A stretch of 52,375 bases of DNA from Flavobacteriales bacterium (GTDB taxonomy: Bacteria > Bacteroidota > Bacteroidia > Flavobacteriales > UA16): contig JAOIQU010000006.1 of the NCBI GenBank assembly GCA_028141885.1, forward strand, positions 1 to 52,375. The letters run 5' to 3'. The notes under the pieces were generated by a model. That model had not been told where the DNA came from, made no database searches, and worked only from the letters and a program-made list of their open reading frames with translations. Below, piece after piece: positions 25,589 through 34,296 of this stretch (positions are counted from its first letter, which is position 1; every line of letters begins with the position of its first letter). Made by a program: the position numbers and the translations under genes.

Positions 25589-28126
25589 TCAAAGTTCGCC
25601 CATGTTCATGCCCATGGAGAAATGGAATTGGCCACGTGCCATGTTGGGCACAGACGACACATCGTCCAACCTCCATCCGTAGTCCAAGCCCAGCAAACCA
25701 AACATGGGCAAGAAAATCCGCAATCCCACGCCTCCAGACCGGTAAACTTGGAATGGATTGAACGCACGAGGGTCTTCCCAAGTATTTCCACCTTCCAAAA
25801 ATGCCAGCGTGTAAATGGTCGCACTTGGGTTGGTGCTCAAGGGGTAGCGCAGTTCGGCGCTGTATTTGGCCACAACCGGCGCACCGGTGTTGCGGTCAGG
25901 CGCAGTCAAGCTCAAGTCGTCGTATCCCCTCAAGTTCAAAATCTCCCGTCCATCAAGCACAAAACCACTGAGGAAGACCCCCCCGAGGTAAAAACGCTCG
26001 AAAGGGCTCAAGCCAGTGACCCGGTTGTAGGATCCAATCAAGCCCACACCCGCAGACGTGCGCAACACCAAGCTTTTGGGATTGTCTCCGCGGCTCTGTG
26101 TGAGTGGCGTGAACCACTCCGCCTTGACCTTCCACTTGTGGTATTCCACCCAACGGAATCGCGTCTGGTCGTCCACGGGCGTGCCGTCTTCATTGGTGTA
26201 GAAGCCGTCGGGACGGAACGCGCTGTACGGCGGGGTCGCTTTCACGCTGACTTCAACATTGGATCCCCAGACCGGGAAAATGGGGTCGCTCACCGAGTTG
26301 CGGCCCAGCGAGGCTGTCAAGGCCAGGTTGTTCGCCCGCCCGTTGCTGAAACTAAAGAACGACCCAAACTCATTCAGGTTGAAGTGCTGGTAGCTAAACG
26401 CCGCTCGGAACACGAACCAATCGTCCGGCTTCTTCCAGCGCTGTCCCAGTCCCAGCTGAGCCCCTGTGATTTGCAAGGACTGCCGTGCCGGGTTGATTTC
26501 GCCTTCGATTTTTCTCGGCTGTCCGTTGCTTTGGATGGATCTCCAAACGCTGAAGCTGAGCGAGTTGGGCTTGGTGCCCCCCAGCCACGGCTCCGTGAAA
26601 CTGAAGTTGTAGCTCTGGAAGAACAGTCCGTTCGATTGGGCCCGTAGGGACAAGCGTTGTCCGTCACCAGTGGGGATGGGACGCCAGCTCCCCTTCTTGA
26701 ACATCTTGGACGCGGCAAAATTAGTGAAGCTGATGCCCAGCGTGCCCACGACGCGGCCGCCGCCCCAGCCGCCGCTCAATTCAATTTGGTCTGAGGGCTT
26801 TTCCTCCACGGTGTATTCGATGTCCACCGTGCCATCTTCCGGATGCTGAATCGGATTGACGCCAAACGCCTCGGGATTGAAGTAGCCCAGCTGCGACAAT
26901 TCGCGCTGGGTCCGGATGATGTCTGTGCGGCTGAACAAATCCCCGGGCCGTGTCCGAATCTCACGATGGACCACATGGTCGTTGGTCTTGGTGTTCCCCT
27001 GGACAATCACGCGGCCAATCTGGAACTGCTGGCCCTCCATCATGCGAACCTCAATGTCGATGGTGTCTCCCAGCACGCGCTTCTCAATGGGACGCGCTTG
27101 GAAGGTCAAATACCCATCGTCTTGATAGAGTGAACTCAAATCCAAGCCTTTCGGATCCATGAACACCCGCTCTTCCAAGCGCCCCATGCTGAACACTTCG
27201 CCCCGCTGGATGTCCAGCAAACTGTCCAGCTGGGTGGTGCGGTACTTGGTGTTTCCGGTGAAGGTGATGTCGCCAAAGTAGAAGGGGTTGCCTTCTTCCA
27301 CCCAAACGTCGAGGACCACCTCTCCATCGGCATTCCGACTCAAGCTGTCATTCACAATGCGCGCGTTGCGATAGCCGGCACTGTGGTAGTGGTTCACAAC
27401 ATTGTTAAGGTCAGTTTGGAAACTCGATTCGAGGTATTTCGAAGGTTTGAAGAAGCGCCACCAGCGGCGTTCTTTGGTTTCCTTGAGTTTGCGGGCCAAT
27501 TCCTGAACGTCCATGGCTTCGACGCCGTGAAACGCGATTTGATCGATTTTGACCTTCTCCCCTTTGTCGATGTCAATCCGCAATTTGGTCCCGTTGGCAA
27601 ACAACGTATCCGGTTGTTGATCCATGGCGATGACCACGTCCAAAAAGCCTTTCTCGACGTAGTGGTCGCGGATGCGCTTGGTGGCCACAGCTTTGACGTT
27701 TTCGTCCAAAATGCGTCCTGTCAGCAAATCGATTTTGCCCTTGACTGTCTCTTGTTCCGTACGCCCCACGCCGGTGATACTGTATCGCGTCAGTCGCGGA
27801 AGTTCTTTCACGCGAATGACCAAGTAGGCATCGCGTCCGCGGACTTCGGCCACCTCAATTTGGATGTCAGCGAACAAGTCTTGGGCCCAAAGTGCGGTGA
27901 TGGCGCGTTTCAACGCATCGCCAGGGATCTCGATGTCCTGTCCCACTTGGAGTGAGCTGAACAGTTTGATCGCTTGTACGTCCGTGTATTCAGCCCCCAA
28001 CACGCTCAGCCCAGCTATCTTGTATGTGCTCGACAACGACAAATCAATCAAGGTCGGCTCCCCCTGGGCATGGGCCTTTCCAACCCAACCGAGCAACATG
28101 CAACAGAGCAAGGCCACCGTTCTCAT
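25589..28126 (-). CDS. bamA: Outer-membrane protein assembly factor BamA
   Basis: BamA folds and inserts beta-barrel proteins in the outer membrane. The 845-residue protein has a signal peptide (MRTVALLCCMLLGWVGKAHAQ), about five POTRA domains (about 30-430) and a C-terminal 16-strand barrel. The barrel contains the lid-lock loop motif as NLRGYDD, corresponding to the VRGF/VRGY motif of the family. The ATG at 28126 is chosen for the signal peptide; the frame continues upstream over uppS without family similarity. It lies 8 nt after uppS and upstream of two OmpH chaperone genes, a standard envelope-biogenesis order. Confidence 0.96.
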   Translation of the reverse strand: MRTVALLCCMLLGWVGKAHAQGEPTLIDLSLSSTYKIAGLSVLGAEYTDVQAIKLFSSLQVGQDIEIPGDALKRAITALWAQDLFADIQIEVAEVRGRDAYLVIRVKELPRLTRYSITGVGRTEQETVKGKIDLLTGRILDENVKAVATKRIRDHYVEKGFLDVVIAMDQQPDTLFANGTKLRIDIDKGEKVKIDQIAFHGVEAMDVQELARKLKETKERRWWRFFKPSKYLESSFQTDLNNVVNHYHSAGYRNARIVNDSLSRNADGEVVLDVWVEEGNPFYFGDITFTGNTKYRTTQLDSLLDIQRGEVFSMGRLEERVFMDPKGLDLSSLYQDDGYLTFQARPIEKRVLGDTIDIEVRMMEGQQFQIGRVIVQGNTKTNDHVVHREIRTRPGDLFSRTDIIRTQRELSQLGYFNPEAFGVNPIQHPEDGTVDIEYTVEEKPSDQIELSGGWGGGRVVGTLGISFTNFAASKMFKKGSWRPIPTGDGQRLSLRAQSNGLFFQSYNFSFTEPWLGGTKPNSLSFSVWRSIQSNGQPRKIEGEINPARQSLQITGAQLGLGQRWKKPDDWFVFRAAFSYQHFNLNEFGSFFSFSNGRANNLALTASLGRNSVSDPIFPVWGSNVEVSVKATPPYSAFRPDGFYTNEDGTPVDDQTRFRWVEYHKWKVKAEWFTPLTQSRGDNPKSLVLRTSAGVGLIGSYNRVTGLSPFERFYLGGVFLSGFVLDGREILNLRGYDDLSLTAPDRNTGAPVVAKYSAELRYPLSTNPSATIYTLAFLEGGNTWEDPRAFNPFQVYRSGGVGLRIFLPMFGLLGLDYGWRLDDVSSVPNMARGQFHFSMGMNMGEL

Positions 28127-28134
28127 TCCTCTAA

Positions 28135-28908
28135 TCAACTCTGTGGGGTTTGTGGGAGCGCACCAAATCGGCGTTCCCGGTGTTGAAAATCGCAGATGGC
28201 ATCGAAAAAATGCGCTTTTCTGAAATCTGGCCAAAGCACTGAGGTGAAGTGGAATTCGGCGTACGCCAATTGCCACAACATGAAGTTGCTGATGCGATGT
28301 TCCCCAGAGGTGCGGATCATGAGCTCTGGGTCAGGCAGGTCCGCCGTCTGCAAATACTTGTCGATGGTGGACGGCAGCACCTCCTCCGGTGCAAGTCCCT
28401 CCTTCATCATGGTGCGAATCGCTTCGACCATCTCCCATTTGGCACTGTAGCTGAGTGCCAACACCAAGTCGAGGTGCACCTCGCCCTCGGGGCCGTCCTT
28501 GACACGGTCAAGCTCCGCCTGACAGGCCTGCGGCAAGCTGGAAACATCTCCAATGGCCCGCAGCCTCACGCCTTTGCTCCCCAATTCCATCGCCTCCTGC
28601 ACCAGGGTCTTCACGAGCAGGTCCATCAAGGCATCGACTTCCTCCTTCGGCCGGTTCCAATTTTCCGTGCTGAATGCGTACAGGGTCAAATACCTCACGC
28701 CACTCTCCAGCGCGGCCTCCACAGTGGCCCGAACCGACTCGACGCCATGGGCATGACCAAACACGCGTTCTTCACCCCGGCGCTTGGCCCATCGGCCATT
28801 GCCATCCATGATAACGGCCACGTGCTCCGGCACCCGCTTCGGGTCGATTCCAGCGGCATGCATGGCACGATCGCGGGCCTCATTGGGAGGGGTGTTTGGA
28901 GTCGTCAT
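28135..28908 (-). CDS. uppS: Isoprenyl transferase (undecaprenyl diphosphate synthase)
   Basis: UppS is the cis-prenyltransferase that builds the C55 lipid carrier for peptidoglycan and polysaccharide synthesis. The 257-residue protein carries VIMDGNGRWAKRRG with the catalytic Asp and P-loop, FSTENWNRP, and the C-terminal RTSGEHRISNFMLWQ block. The ATG at 28908 is preferred because it overlaps the preceding stop codon as ATGA; an ATG at 28920 would add four residues. It should use farnesyl diphosphate, possibly from the polyprenyl synthase at 9626, although that enzyme's product length is unproven. Confidence 0.96.
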   Translation of the reverse strand: MTTPNTPPNEARDRAMHAAGIDPKRVPEHVAVIMDGNGRWAKRRGEERVFGHAHGVESVRATVEAALESGVRYLTLYAFSTENWNRPKEEVDALMDLLVKTLVQEAMELGSKGVRLRAIGDVSSLPQACQAELDRVKDGPEGEVHLDLVLALSYSAKWEMVEAIRTMMKEGLAPEEVLPSTIDKYLQTADLPDPELMIRTSGEHRISNFMLWQLAYAEFHFTSVLWPDFRKAHFFDAICDFQHRERRFGALPQTPQS

Positions 28909-29792
28909 TGTTCCCAGCAAGTTGTGGCTTTTTTGCTCACGCGAAAACCCAAAGAGACCAAAAAGAATCCATACCGATCGTTGCGCCCCGGATCCCCTCG
29001 TTGGTAAACCTCCTCAGCGTTCACGTCTTCCGAGCCTGTTGCAGAATCCACGTTGTACGGCAGCGCTCCTTGAAATTCTTCCAAATCCGAAGAGGGTTCA
29101 GAATGTGTTGGATCCTCGGGATTGTGAAACACGTAAACCCCACTCACGTCGTCCAAGTAATCGGTCCAAAGTTTTCGAGCACCCCACTCGATTTGAAAGG
29201 TCATCGTCGACCCCAATGTCCCCTTCCACCCCAGTCCAAACGGAAGGGCTGCACCCCAATTCTTGTAACGCCCAATCCCTGGAAACCAGCCTTGACCTTC
29301 TGTGCCGATCTCGCGAAGGGGTTTTTGGATTCCATTGCTTTTGATCCCCTGGGGATCGTGCCCAAACACCGCCACCCCTGCAGTCAAAAAGGGCACCAAA
29401 CGTCGCTTGGGGTTGCCCACGACGTGGTCTCGGAAATTGACCTCCGTGGTGAATGACACTTCATTGACCAGATTGAAAAATCCGAGGTCCCGGCGTTGTT
29501 GGTGCGCATTGGGATGGTTGGCATCAAACACCTCTACTGAGCCTTGGACGTATTGTGCCCGGACTGACAGGCGTGGATTCACATTGTATCGGAAGTACGC
29601 CCCTTGGGCCGTGTGGCTGATCGAACGAAGCAGGTTGTTGGGATTCAAATCGCCCACGTACCACATGGTGCCCAACTGATAGCCTATTTCTTTGCTCGAG
29701 CCACGACGCTGACCAAACACATCAGGGGTCGCCACGGCCATGGCCAGAGACATGGCCAAAAAGCAACAACAAAAAGATCGAAGGCGTGTCAT
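28905..29792 (-). CDS. DUF6089 family outer-membrane beta-barrel protein
   Basis: This 295-residue protein has a signal peptide (about 1-28, with three consecutive Cys in its hydrophobic core, ending VFGQ) and alternating amphipathic strands typical of a small beta-barrel. Blocks such as EIGYQLGTMWYVGDLNP and RLVPFLTAGVAVFGHDP, together with the place between nadK and uppS-bamA, identify the DUF6089 family, which is widespread in Bacteroidota. The function of the family is unknown to me. Translational coupling to uppS through an ATGA overlap suggests a role in envelope biogenesis. Confidence 0.85.
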   Translation of the reverse strand: MTRLRSFCCCFLAMSLAMAVATPDVFGQRRGSSKEIGYQLGTMWYVGDLNPNNLLRSISHTAQGAYFRYNVNPRLSVRAQYVQGSVEVFDANHPNAHQQRRDLGFFNLVNEVSFTTEVNFRDHVVGNPKRRLVPFLTAGVAVFGHDPQGIKSNGIQKPLREIGTEGQGWFPGIGRYKNWGAALPFGLGWKGTLGSTMTFQIEWGARKLWTDYLDDVSGVYVFHNPEDPTHSEPSSDLEEFQGALPYNVDSATGSEDVNAEEVYQRGDPGRNDRYGFFLVSLGFRVSKKATTCWEQ

Positions 29793-29834
29793 CGGGGTCT
29801 TGAACGCACGAAAATACGTGGCATTGCCCTGAAA

Positions 29835-30710
29835 TCAGCGTTCCCGAGGATCAAGTCCCCAATGCATTTTTTGCCTCACCGTGGAAAAAAAGTCCTGGTG
29901 CTCCAAGTTGATCAACCTGATGCGGAATCCCGCAGGCTTGATGCGCACCTCCTGACCGGGCTCCAACGGGAAGGATCTGCTGTCCATGCTGAGCAGAAAT
30001 GAGGCGTCCCTGCCTCCTGCCACCAACGTGATTTCGCCATCCAATGGCACCACGAGCGGTCGGTCGTTCAAATTGTGTGGCGCCACGGGCGTGACAATCA
30101 CAACGTCAGAACCGGGCAAGACGATCGGACCTCCTGCACTCAACGAGTACGCCGTTGAACCTGTCGGCGTGCTCACCAACAGGCCGTCGGCCCAATACGT
30201 GTTCACGAACGTGCCCTCACGATGCACGTCCACCACCACCATGCTGGCGGTGTCGCGCTTGTGGATGACCACCTCGTTGAGGGCAAAGGGGAAGTCTCCT
30301 AGGGTTTGGCCTTCCACCTTCACATGCAGCAAAGCCCGCTCCTCTTCCCAGGTTTTCCCAGCAATCAACGCATCCATGGCGAGGTCAAAGGCCTCCATGC
30401 TGACGTTGCTCAAAAAGCCCAAACGCCCGGTGTTGACCCCCAAAATTGGCACCGAGCCGTTCCGCACCAATGTGCCCGCTTCCAAGACCGTGCCATCCCC
30501 ACCAAAAGCCAAGAGCACATCCACGCCCTCAGGCACCTCCCCTTCAAACGAAACGAGGCCCTCGGGCAAGGCCATGTGATCGCTCAATTCACTTCGGTAC
30601 GCTTTGGAAATCCATGCATTGGAATCCATTTCGAGCACCCGATCGAGGGCCATCCGCAACGCATCCGCGTCGTCCGGAGGAACGGCCTTGCCAAAGAGAG
30701 CGATTCGCAT
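29835..30710 (-). CDS. nadK: NAD kinase
   Basis: NadK phosphorylates NAD+ to NADP+ in the cytosol. The 291-residue product shows the GGDGT motif (70-74, in LLAFGGDGTVLEAG), NTGRLGFLSN with the conserved Asn-Thr-Gly, and TPTGSTAYSLSAGGPIV for NAD binding. Length and motif order are normal. It lies 12 nt after the CBS-domain gene and 42 nt before the DUF6089 gene in the same envelope operon, a position conserved in Bacteroidota. Confidence 0.96.
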   Translation of the reverse strand: MRIALFGKAVPPDDADALRMALDRVLEMDSNAWISKAYRSELSDHMALPEGLVSFEGEVPEGVDVLLAFGGDGTVLEAGTLVRNGSVPILGVNTGRLGFLSNVSMEAFDLAMDALIAGKTWEEERALLHVKVEGQTLGDFPFALNEVVIHKRDTASMVVVDVHREGTFVNTYWADGLLVSTPTGSTAYSLSAGGPIVLPGSDVVIVTPVAPHNLNDRPLVVPLDGEITLVAGGRDASFLLSMDSRSFPLEPGQEVRIKPAGFRIRLINLEHQDFFSTVRQKMHWGLDPRER

Positions 30711-30722
30711 GGTTCAGGGGCT

Positions 30723-31373
30723 TTAAGGTTGGAGGTAGCGCATGAATGCGTCAAAACGAGCCCTCATCTCATCTTCCAACTCCGGGGCGTTGTAGAAACT
30801 TTGGACTTGGAATTCGTGGCGCCTCAGCGTGGCTATGAGGGATTCAATCTCTTCGGTGTTCACCTTGAACGTGACTTCCAGCAATTCGCTGTTTTCCACG
30901 GGCGCAACATTGAAGCTGGTCACTTGAGCGCCATCGGCCTCGACAATGCGAAACAACTCCGCCGGGCTCAAATCTTTGGGCAGAACCTCGAGCACCAGGG
31001 TGCTTCCGGGAAAGCCCCAGCCCGCGCGCTTGGCCAGGAACCTGAGCACAGCCGCTCGGTCGACGCTTCCCCTGTACAGCCCCTCTTCAACCACGGGCAA
31101 CAAGTCCACCTCCGCCCAGCCCATCCGTGCGACCACGTCGTACACGTGCAGGTCGGGGGTGATGGCGTCCGAGGTCATGGGTGCTTCGGCGATCAACGCC
31201 GATTCGTCCAGTTCCAACAACGCCTCCTCCGACACCGTGCCCTTGTACACGTCCTCCTCGACCACAGCCAGATGCATGAGTTTCAACTCATCCATGACCT
31301 GGAGCGCCCGAGCCACCTGGTCGGTCAACGCAAGGACGGGCAAGTCCAATGAAAGCAATCTCTGGGCGCGCAT
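30723..31373 (-). CDS. CBS-domain protein with ACT-like C-terminus
   Basis: The 216-residue cytosolic protein has two CBS motifs (about 1-130, with the pair seen around MHLAVVEEDVYKGTV and DLLPVVEEGLYRGSV) and a C-terminal ACT-like alpha/beta segment (about 140-205). CBS pairs bind adenosine nucleotides and act as energy sensors; the target here is unknown. It resembles AcuB-type stand-alone CBS-ACT proteins. The ATG at 31373 (MRAQRLLSLDLP) is used because upstream codons lie over the divergent pdxJ and its promoter. It heads an eight-gene operon with a good promoter at 31397-31427. Confidence 0.88.
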   Translation of the reverse strand: MRAQRLLSLDLPVLALTDQVARALQVMDELKLMHLAVVEEDVYKGTVSEEALLELDESALIAEAPMTSDAITPDLHVYDVVARMGWAEVDLLPVVEEGLYRGSVDRAAVLRFLAKRAGWGFPGSTLVLEVLPKDLSPAELFRIVEADGAQVTSFNVAPVENSELLEVTFKVNTEEIESLIATLRRHEFQVQSFYNAPELEDEMRARFDAFMRYLQP

Positions 31374-31396
31374 GGTGTACTTTCGCTCTTTACTTC

Positions 31397-31427
31397 CAAA
31401 GGTAGGTATGACAAGGCTCAGCGTCAA
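31397..31427 (-). promoter_or_regulatory. Bacteroidota-type promoter of the CBS-to-murI operon
   Basis: On the minus strand TTG (complement of 31425-31427) is followed after exactly 20 nt by TACCTTTG (complement of 31397-31404), a full match to the -33/-7 consensus. Transcription should start near 31392, 19 nt before the CBS gene ATG. The -33 element and the spacer lie inside the first codons of the divergent pdxJ. Confidence 0.7.
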
Positions 31428-32130
31428 CGTGAACAAGATTGCGACCCTGCGCAACGCCCGGGGTGGACAAGAACCCAATGTGGTGGAAGCGGCCACGCGC
31501 ATCCAGGCGTTTGGGGCGGATGGGATCACCGTTCACCCGCGGCCCGACGCCAGGCACATCACGTACCAAGATGTCCATGACTTGCGCGAAGTGGTCCACA
31601 CAGAATTCAACGTTGAGGGTTATCCCAGCGACGACTTCGTGAAACTGGTTTGCGACGCGAAGCCCGAGCAAGTCACCTTGGTCCCGGATCCTCCTCATGT
31701 GCTGACAAGCAACGCGGGCTGGACGGTCACCGACCATGCGGATCTGCTCAAGAATGTGCTCGCTGTGTTCAAAGCCGAGGGCATCCGAACGTCGTTGTTC
31801 ATTGCAACCGATGAGGCCCAAATCCATGCCGCCGCCGACGTCGGCGCCGACCGCATCGAACTGTACACCGAGTCTTTCGCAGTGCAACATGCCGCCATTG
31901 GAAAAGCCGCTTCCAAGCCGTTCGCTCAAGCTGCAGCCTGGGCCCACGAAGCGGGCCTAGGGGTCAACGCCGGGCACGACCTCAACCTCCAAAATTTGCG
32001 AGATTTTGCAGAATCGGTACCGCATCTCGCTGAGGTGAGCATTGGACATGCGCTCATTGCCGACGCGTTGTATTTGGGCATGTCAAACGCCGTGGCGCAG
32101 TATCGCGCCTGCTTGGCCCCCCGCGCATGA
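31408..32130 (+). CDS. pdxJ: Pyridoxine 5'-phosphate synthase
   Basis: PdxJ condenses 1-deoxyxylulose-5-phosphate with 3-amino-2-oxopropyl phosphate to form the vitamin B6 ring. The 240-residue length is exact for the family. Recognisable blocks are LSVNVNKIATLRNARGG at the N-terminus, GADGITVHPRPDARHI, and HDLNLQNLRDF near the C-terminus. The ATG at 31408 is used because the open frame upstream is antisense to the CBS gene. It is divergent from that gene across only 34 nt. The stop overlaps the hydrolase start as ATGA. Confidence 0.96.
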   Translation: MTRLSVNVNKIATLRNARGGQEPNVVEAATRIQAFGADGITVHPRPDARHITYQDVHDLREVVHTEFNVEGYPSDDFVKLVCDAKPEQVTLVPDPPHVLTSNAGWTVTDHADLLKNVLAVFKAEGIRTSLFIATDEAQIHAAADVGADRIELYTESFAVQHAAIGKAASKPFAQAAAWAHEAGLGVNAGHDLNLQNLRDFAESVPHLAEVSIGHALIADALYLGMSNAVAQYRACLAPRA

Positions 32131-32903
32131 TTCCACACGCCCGGTCATTGGGTTGCACAAGCCAACCCCAAGCCCCTCACCTCCTTATCCTGCACGGCCT
32201 TCTCGGCAGTTCGGACAACTGGCAAACCTTGGGAAAGCGTTACGCCGAGACGCATCACGTTTGGATGTTGGACGCGCGAAACCACGGGAAAAGTGCAAAT
32301 GACGATGTGCACACGTATGCCGCCATGGGGCAGGATGTCCTGGATTTCATGGACCACCAAGGCATTTCAAAGGCCCGAATTTTGGGCCACAGCATGGGCG
32401 GCAAGACCGTCTTGTGGCTCGCCCAACATCACCCGGGAAGGTTTGACCGCATTGTGGTGGCGGACATTGCAGCGCGTGCCTACGTTCCGCACCACGGGCA
32501 CATTTTCGGCGCGCTTCTCGCCACACGTCCTTCTGAAGCGTTGGCACGGGAAGACATAGAACGTGACTTGCGTGCGAGCCTCAACAACGACCCCGTGCTG
32601 GTGCCCTTTCTAATGAAAGGCCTTCACAGACTGAAGACAGGGGGATTCGCGTGGCGTTTCAATGTGCCTGTGCTTCAAGCCGCACTCAAAGACGTTGTGG
32701 GTCAAATTGAGCTCAGCGTCAACACGCTGCCTGCACTGTTCGTGCGTGGAAGTGATAGCGACTACGTAAGCGACGACGACTTGGAACAACTGGAAGCACA
32801 GTTCTTGCACATGGACCACCACACCATTGAGGGTGCGGGCCACTGGCTGCACGCCCAAAACCCAGACGCGTTTTTCGAGGTCACTGCCGACTTCTTGTCT
32901 TAG
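32127..32903 (+). CDS. Alpha/beta hydrolase, YbfF-like esterase
   Basis: The 258-residue cytosolic protein is an alpha/beta hydrolase. The oxyanion segment LHGLLGSSDNW, the nucleophile elbow GHSMGGK with its Ser, and the C-terminal His in GAGHWLH are all present, with the acid probably the Asp in VRGSDSDYV. It most resembles the YbfF/acyl-CoA esterase-like branch, with LDARNHGKS as a family feature; the substrate is unknown. It is coupled to pdxJ through ATGA. Its 3' end overlaps the convergent trhO by 23 nt. Confidence 0.85.
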   Translation: MIPHARSLGCTSQPQAPHLLILHGLLGSSDNWQTLGKRYAETHHVWMLDARNHGKSANDDVHTYAAMGQDVLDFMDHQGISKARILGHSMGGKTVLWLAQHHPGRFDRIVVADIAARAYVPHHGHIFGALLATRPSEALAREDIERDLRASLNNDPVLVPFLMKGLHRLKTGGFAWRFNVPVLQAALKDVVGQIELSVNTLPALFVRGSDSDYVSDDDLEQLEAQFLHMDHHTIEGAGHWLHAQNPDAFFEVTADFLS

Positions 32904-33927
32904 GGCCCTGATCCTCGGGAAGGCCTTTCCCGCCAGTCATGAAACCGCCGCGCGCCTTGGTGCCCTTACGCCTTTCGCGCTGCTCCTCCTCCGGCAGTTG
33001 AATGAACGCGTGGCAAGCCTCGCCACACGTCCCCTCTGTGGAGGTCTTGCAAGCGTCGCACTGAATCATCAGGATGTTGCATGTGGGATTCGCACAATTG
33101 ACATGCGTGTCACAGGCCGTTCCACACGTGTGGCATTTCGCGATGACGTCGTCGGAGATGCGCTCCGCCATGCGCTCGTCAAAGACGAAGTTTTTCCCAA
33201 TGAACTTGTTCCTCAGGCCCTCTTCCTTCGCCTGTCGGGTGTACTCGATGATGCCTCCTTCCAGCTGATGCACATTCTTGAAGCCTTTGTGCTTGAGGTA
33301 GGCACTTGCCTTTTCGCAGCGGATGCCACCGGTGCAATACATGACGATGTTGGCGTCCTTTTGGGCTTGGAGCATGTCCTCCACGTAGTCGATTTCCTCT
33401 CGAAACGTGTTGACGTCAGGACAAACGGCGCCCTCAAAATGCCCCACCTCGCTTTCGTAGGCGTTGCGCATGTCAATCAACACGGTGTCCTCTTTGTCGG
33501 TGAGTTCATTGAACTCCGAGGCTTTGAGGTGCTTGCCGCAATCGGTCACGTCGAAGGTGCCGTCCTCAAGCCCGTCCGCCACAATCTTCTCTCGAACCCG
33601 AACGATCAATTTGAAAAAGCTCTTTCCTTGTTCCACGGCCACGTTCAAACGCAAATTCGAGAGCCATCCAAGGGACTCAATGTGGTCTTTGAATGCCTCG
33701 AATCGTTCGGTCGGAATGGAAATTTGAGCGTTGATGCCCTCTTTGGCGACGTACGTTCGACCCAGCACCTCCAATTCGGTCCATGCTTCATACAACTCTG
33801 AGCGCGTCTTCTGTGGATCTTCGAGGTGAACGTATCGATAAAAGCTCAGTGTTGTCCGAGGCCGAGAATCAGCGTCCATGCGGGCTTTCAGCACGCGGCG
33901 ATCTTCGAGGTTGTGGAGCTTTTTCAT
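32881..33927 (-). CDS. trhO: tRNA uridine(34) hydroxylase TrhO, rhodanese family
   Basis: TrhO (YceA) hydroxylates wobble U34 of certain tRNAs using molecular oxygen. The 348-residue protein has the N-terminal acylphosphatase-like domain (TLSFYRYVHLEDP onward), a rhodanese domain with the active loop CTGGIRC (198-204), and a Cys-rich C-terminal segment with several CxxC-like pairs (CHTCGTACD, CANPTC, CDAC, CGEAC) that likely binds zinc. The basic tail ends in KTRSRQ. The ATG at 33927 (MKKLHNLEDRR) is used; the long frame upstream is not family-like. A promoter box lies 7 nt in front of the start. Confidence 0.92.
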   Translation of the reverse strand: MKKLHNLEDRRVLKARMDADSRPRTTLSFYRYVHLEDPQKTRSELYEAWTELEVLGRTYVAKEGINAQISIPTERFEAFKDHIESLGWLSNLRLNVAVEQGKSFFKLIVRVREKIVADGLEDGTFDVTDCGKHLKASEFNELTDKEDTVLIDMRNAYESEVGHFEGAVCPDVNTFREEIDYVEDMLQAQKDANIVMYCTGGIRCEKASAYLKHKGFKNVHQLEGGIIEYTRQAKEEGLRNKFIGKNFVFDERMAERISDDVIAKCHTCGTACDTHVNCANPTCNILMIQCDACKTSTEGTCGEACHAFIQLPEEEQRERRKGTKARGGFMTGGKGLPEDQGPKTRSRQ

Positions 33928-33934
33928 TCCAGAA

Positions 33935-33942
33935 CAAAGGTA
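33935..33942 (-). promoter_or_regulatory. Possible -7 promoter box of trhO
   Basis: The minus strand reads TACCTTTG, an exact TAnnTTTG match, 7 nt before the trhO ATG. No TTG occurs 19-21 nt upstream. The predicted transcription start would lie only a few nucleotides before the start codon. Confidence 0.4.
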
Positions 33943-34041
33943 AGCCAGGACCCCCATGCGCATTTTGAGGTTTGTTGACGTTCGTTGTGACACGAATTGC
34001 AGCACGCTGTGCATTTTGCCGGCGAACAACACCTGACCCCG

Positions 34042-34236
34042 ATGCTGGAATTTTGCAAGACCGTCTTGAAACAAGTGAGTTTTGATCGTCGACTGTTCGC
34101 CACCGAACTGAAAAAGGCGTTTCGCTGGTTGTCGAAAGAGGATGCCGAAGCCCTGAGGCAATGGGCCATGAGGCAATATCAACACAAGTACGGCCAAGTC
34201 ATCACCGCGGCCTTTGCCGCTGCCCAAGCGATGTGA
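34042..34236 (+). CDS. Small conserved-looking protein (64 aa)
   Basis: From the ATG at 34042 the product is 64 residues, cytosolic, with basic and aromatic helices (MLEFCKTVLKQVSFDRRLF, then LKKAFRWLSKEDAEALRQW). It resembles a short uncharacterised protein that I recall from many Bacteroidota genomes; the function is unknown. An in-frame TTG at 33997 could extend it by 15 residues. It is divergent from trhO across 114 nt and lies 60 nt before the secreted protein gene. Its amphipathic, densely charged composition is unlike a chance frame. Confidence 0.6.
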   Translation: MLEFCKTVLKQVSFDRRLFATELKKAFRWLSKEDAEALRQWAMRQYQHKYGQVITAAFAAAQAM

Positions 34237-34296
34237 TCTGCGTGGCACGAGGCGCAAAAAGCCATGCTTATCTTTCAGTTTCAAAACCATGAAACC

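Noticed and set aside
34269..34276. TATCTTTC upstream of the T9SS cargo gene as a -7 box
   Set aside because: One mismatch and no TTG at the right distance; noted but not strong enough to list.
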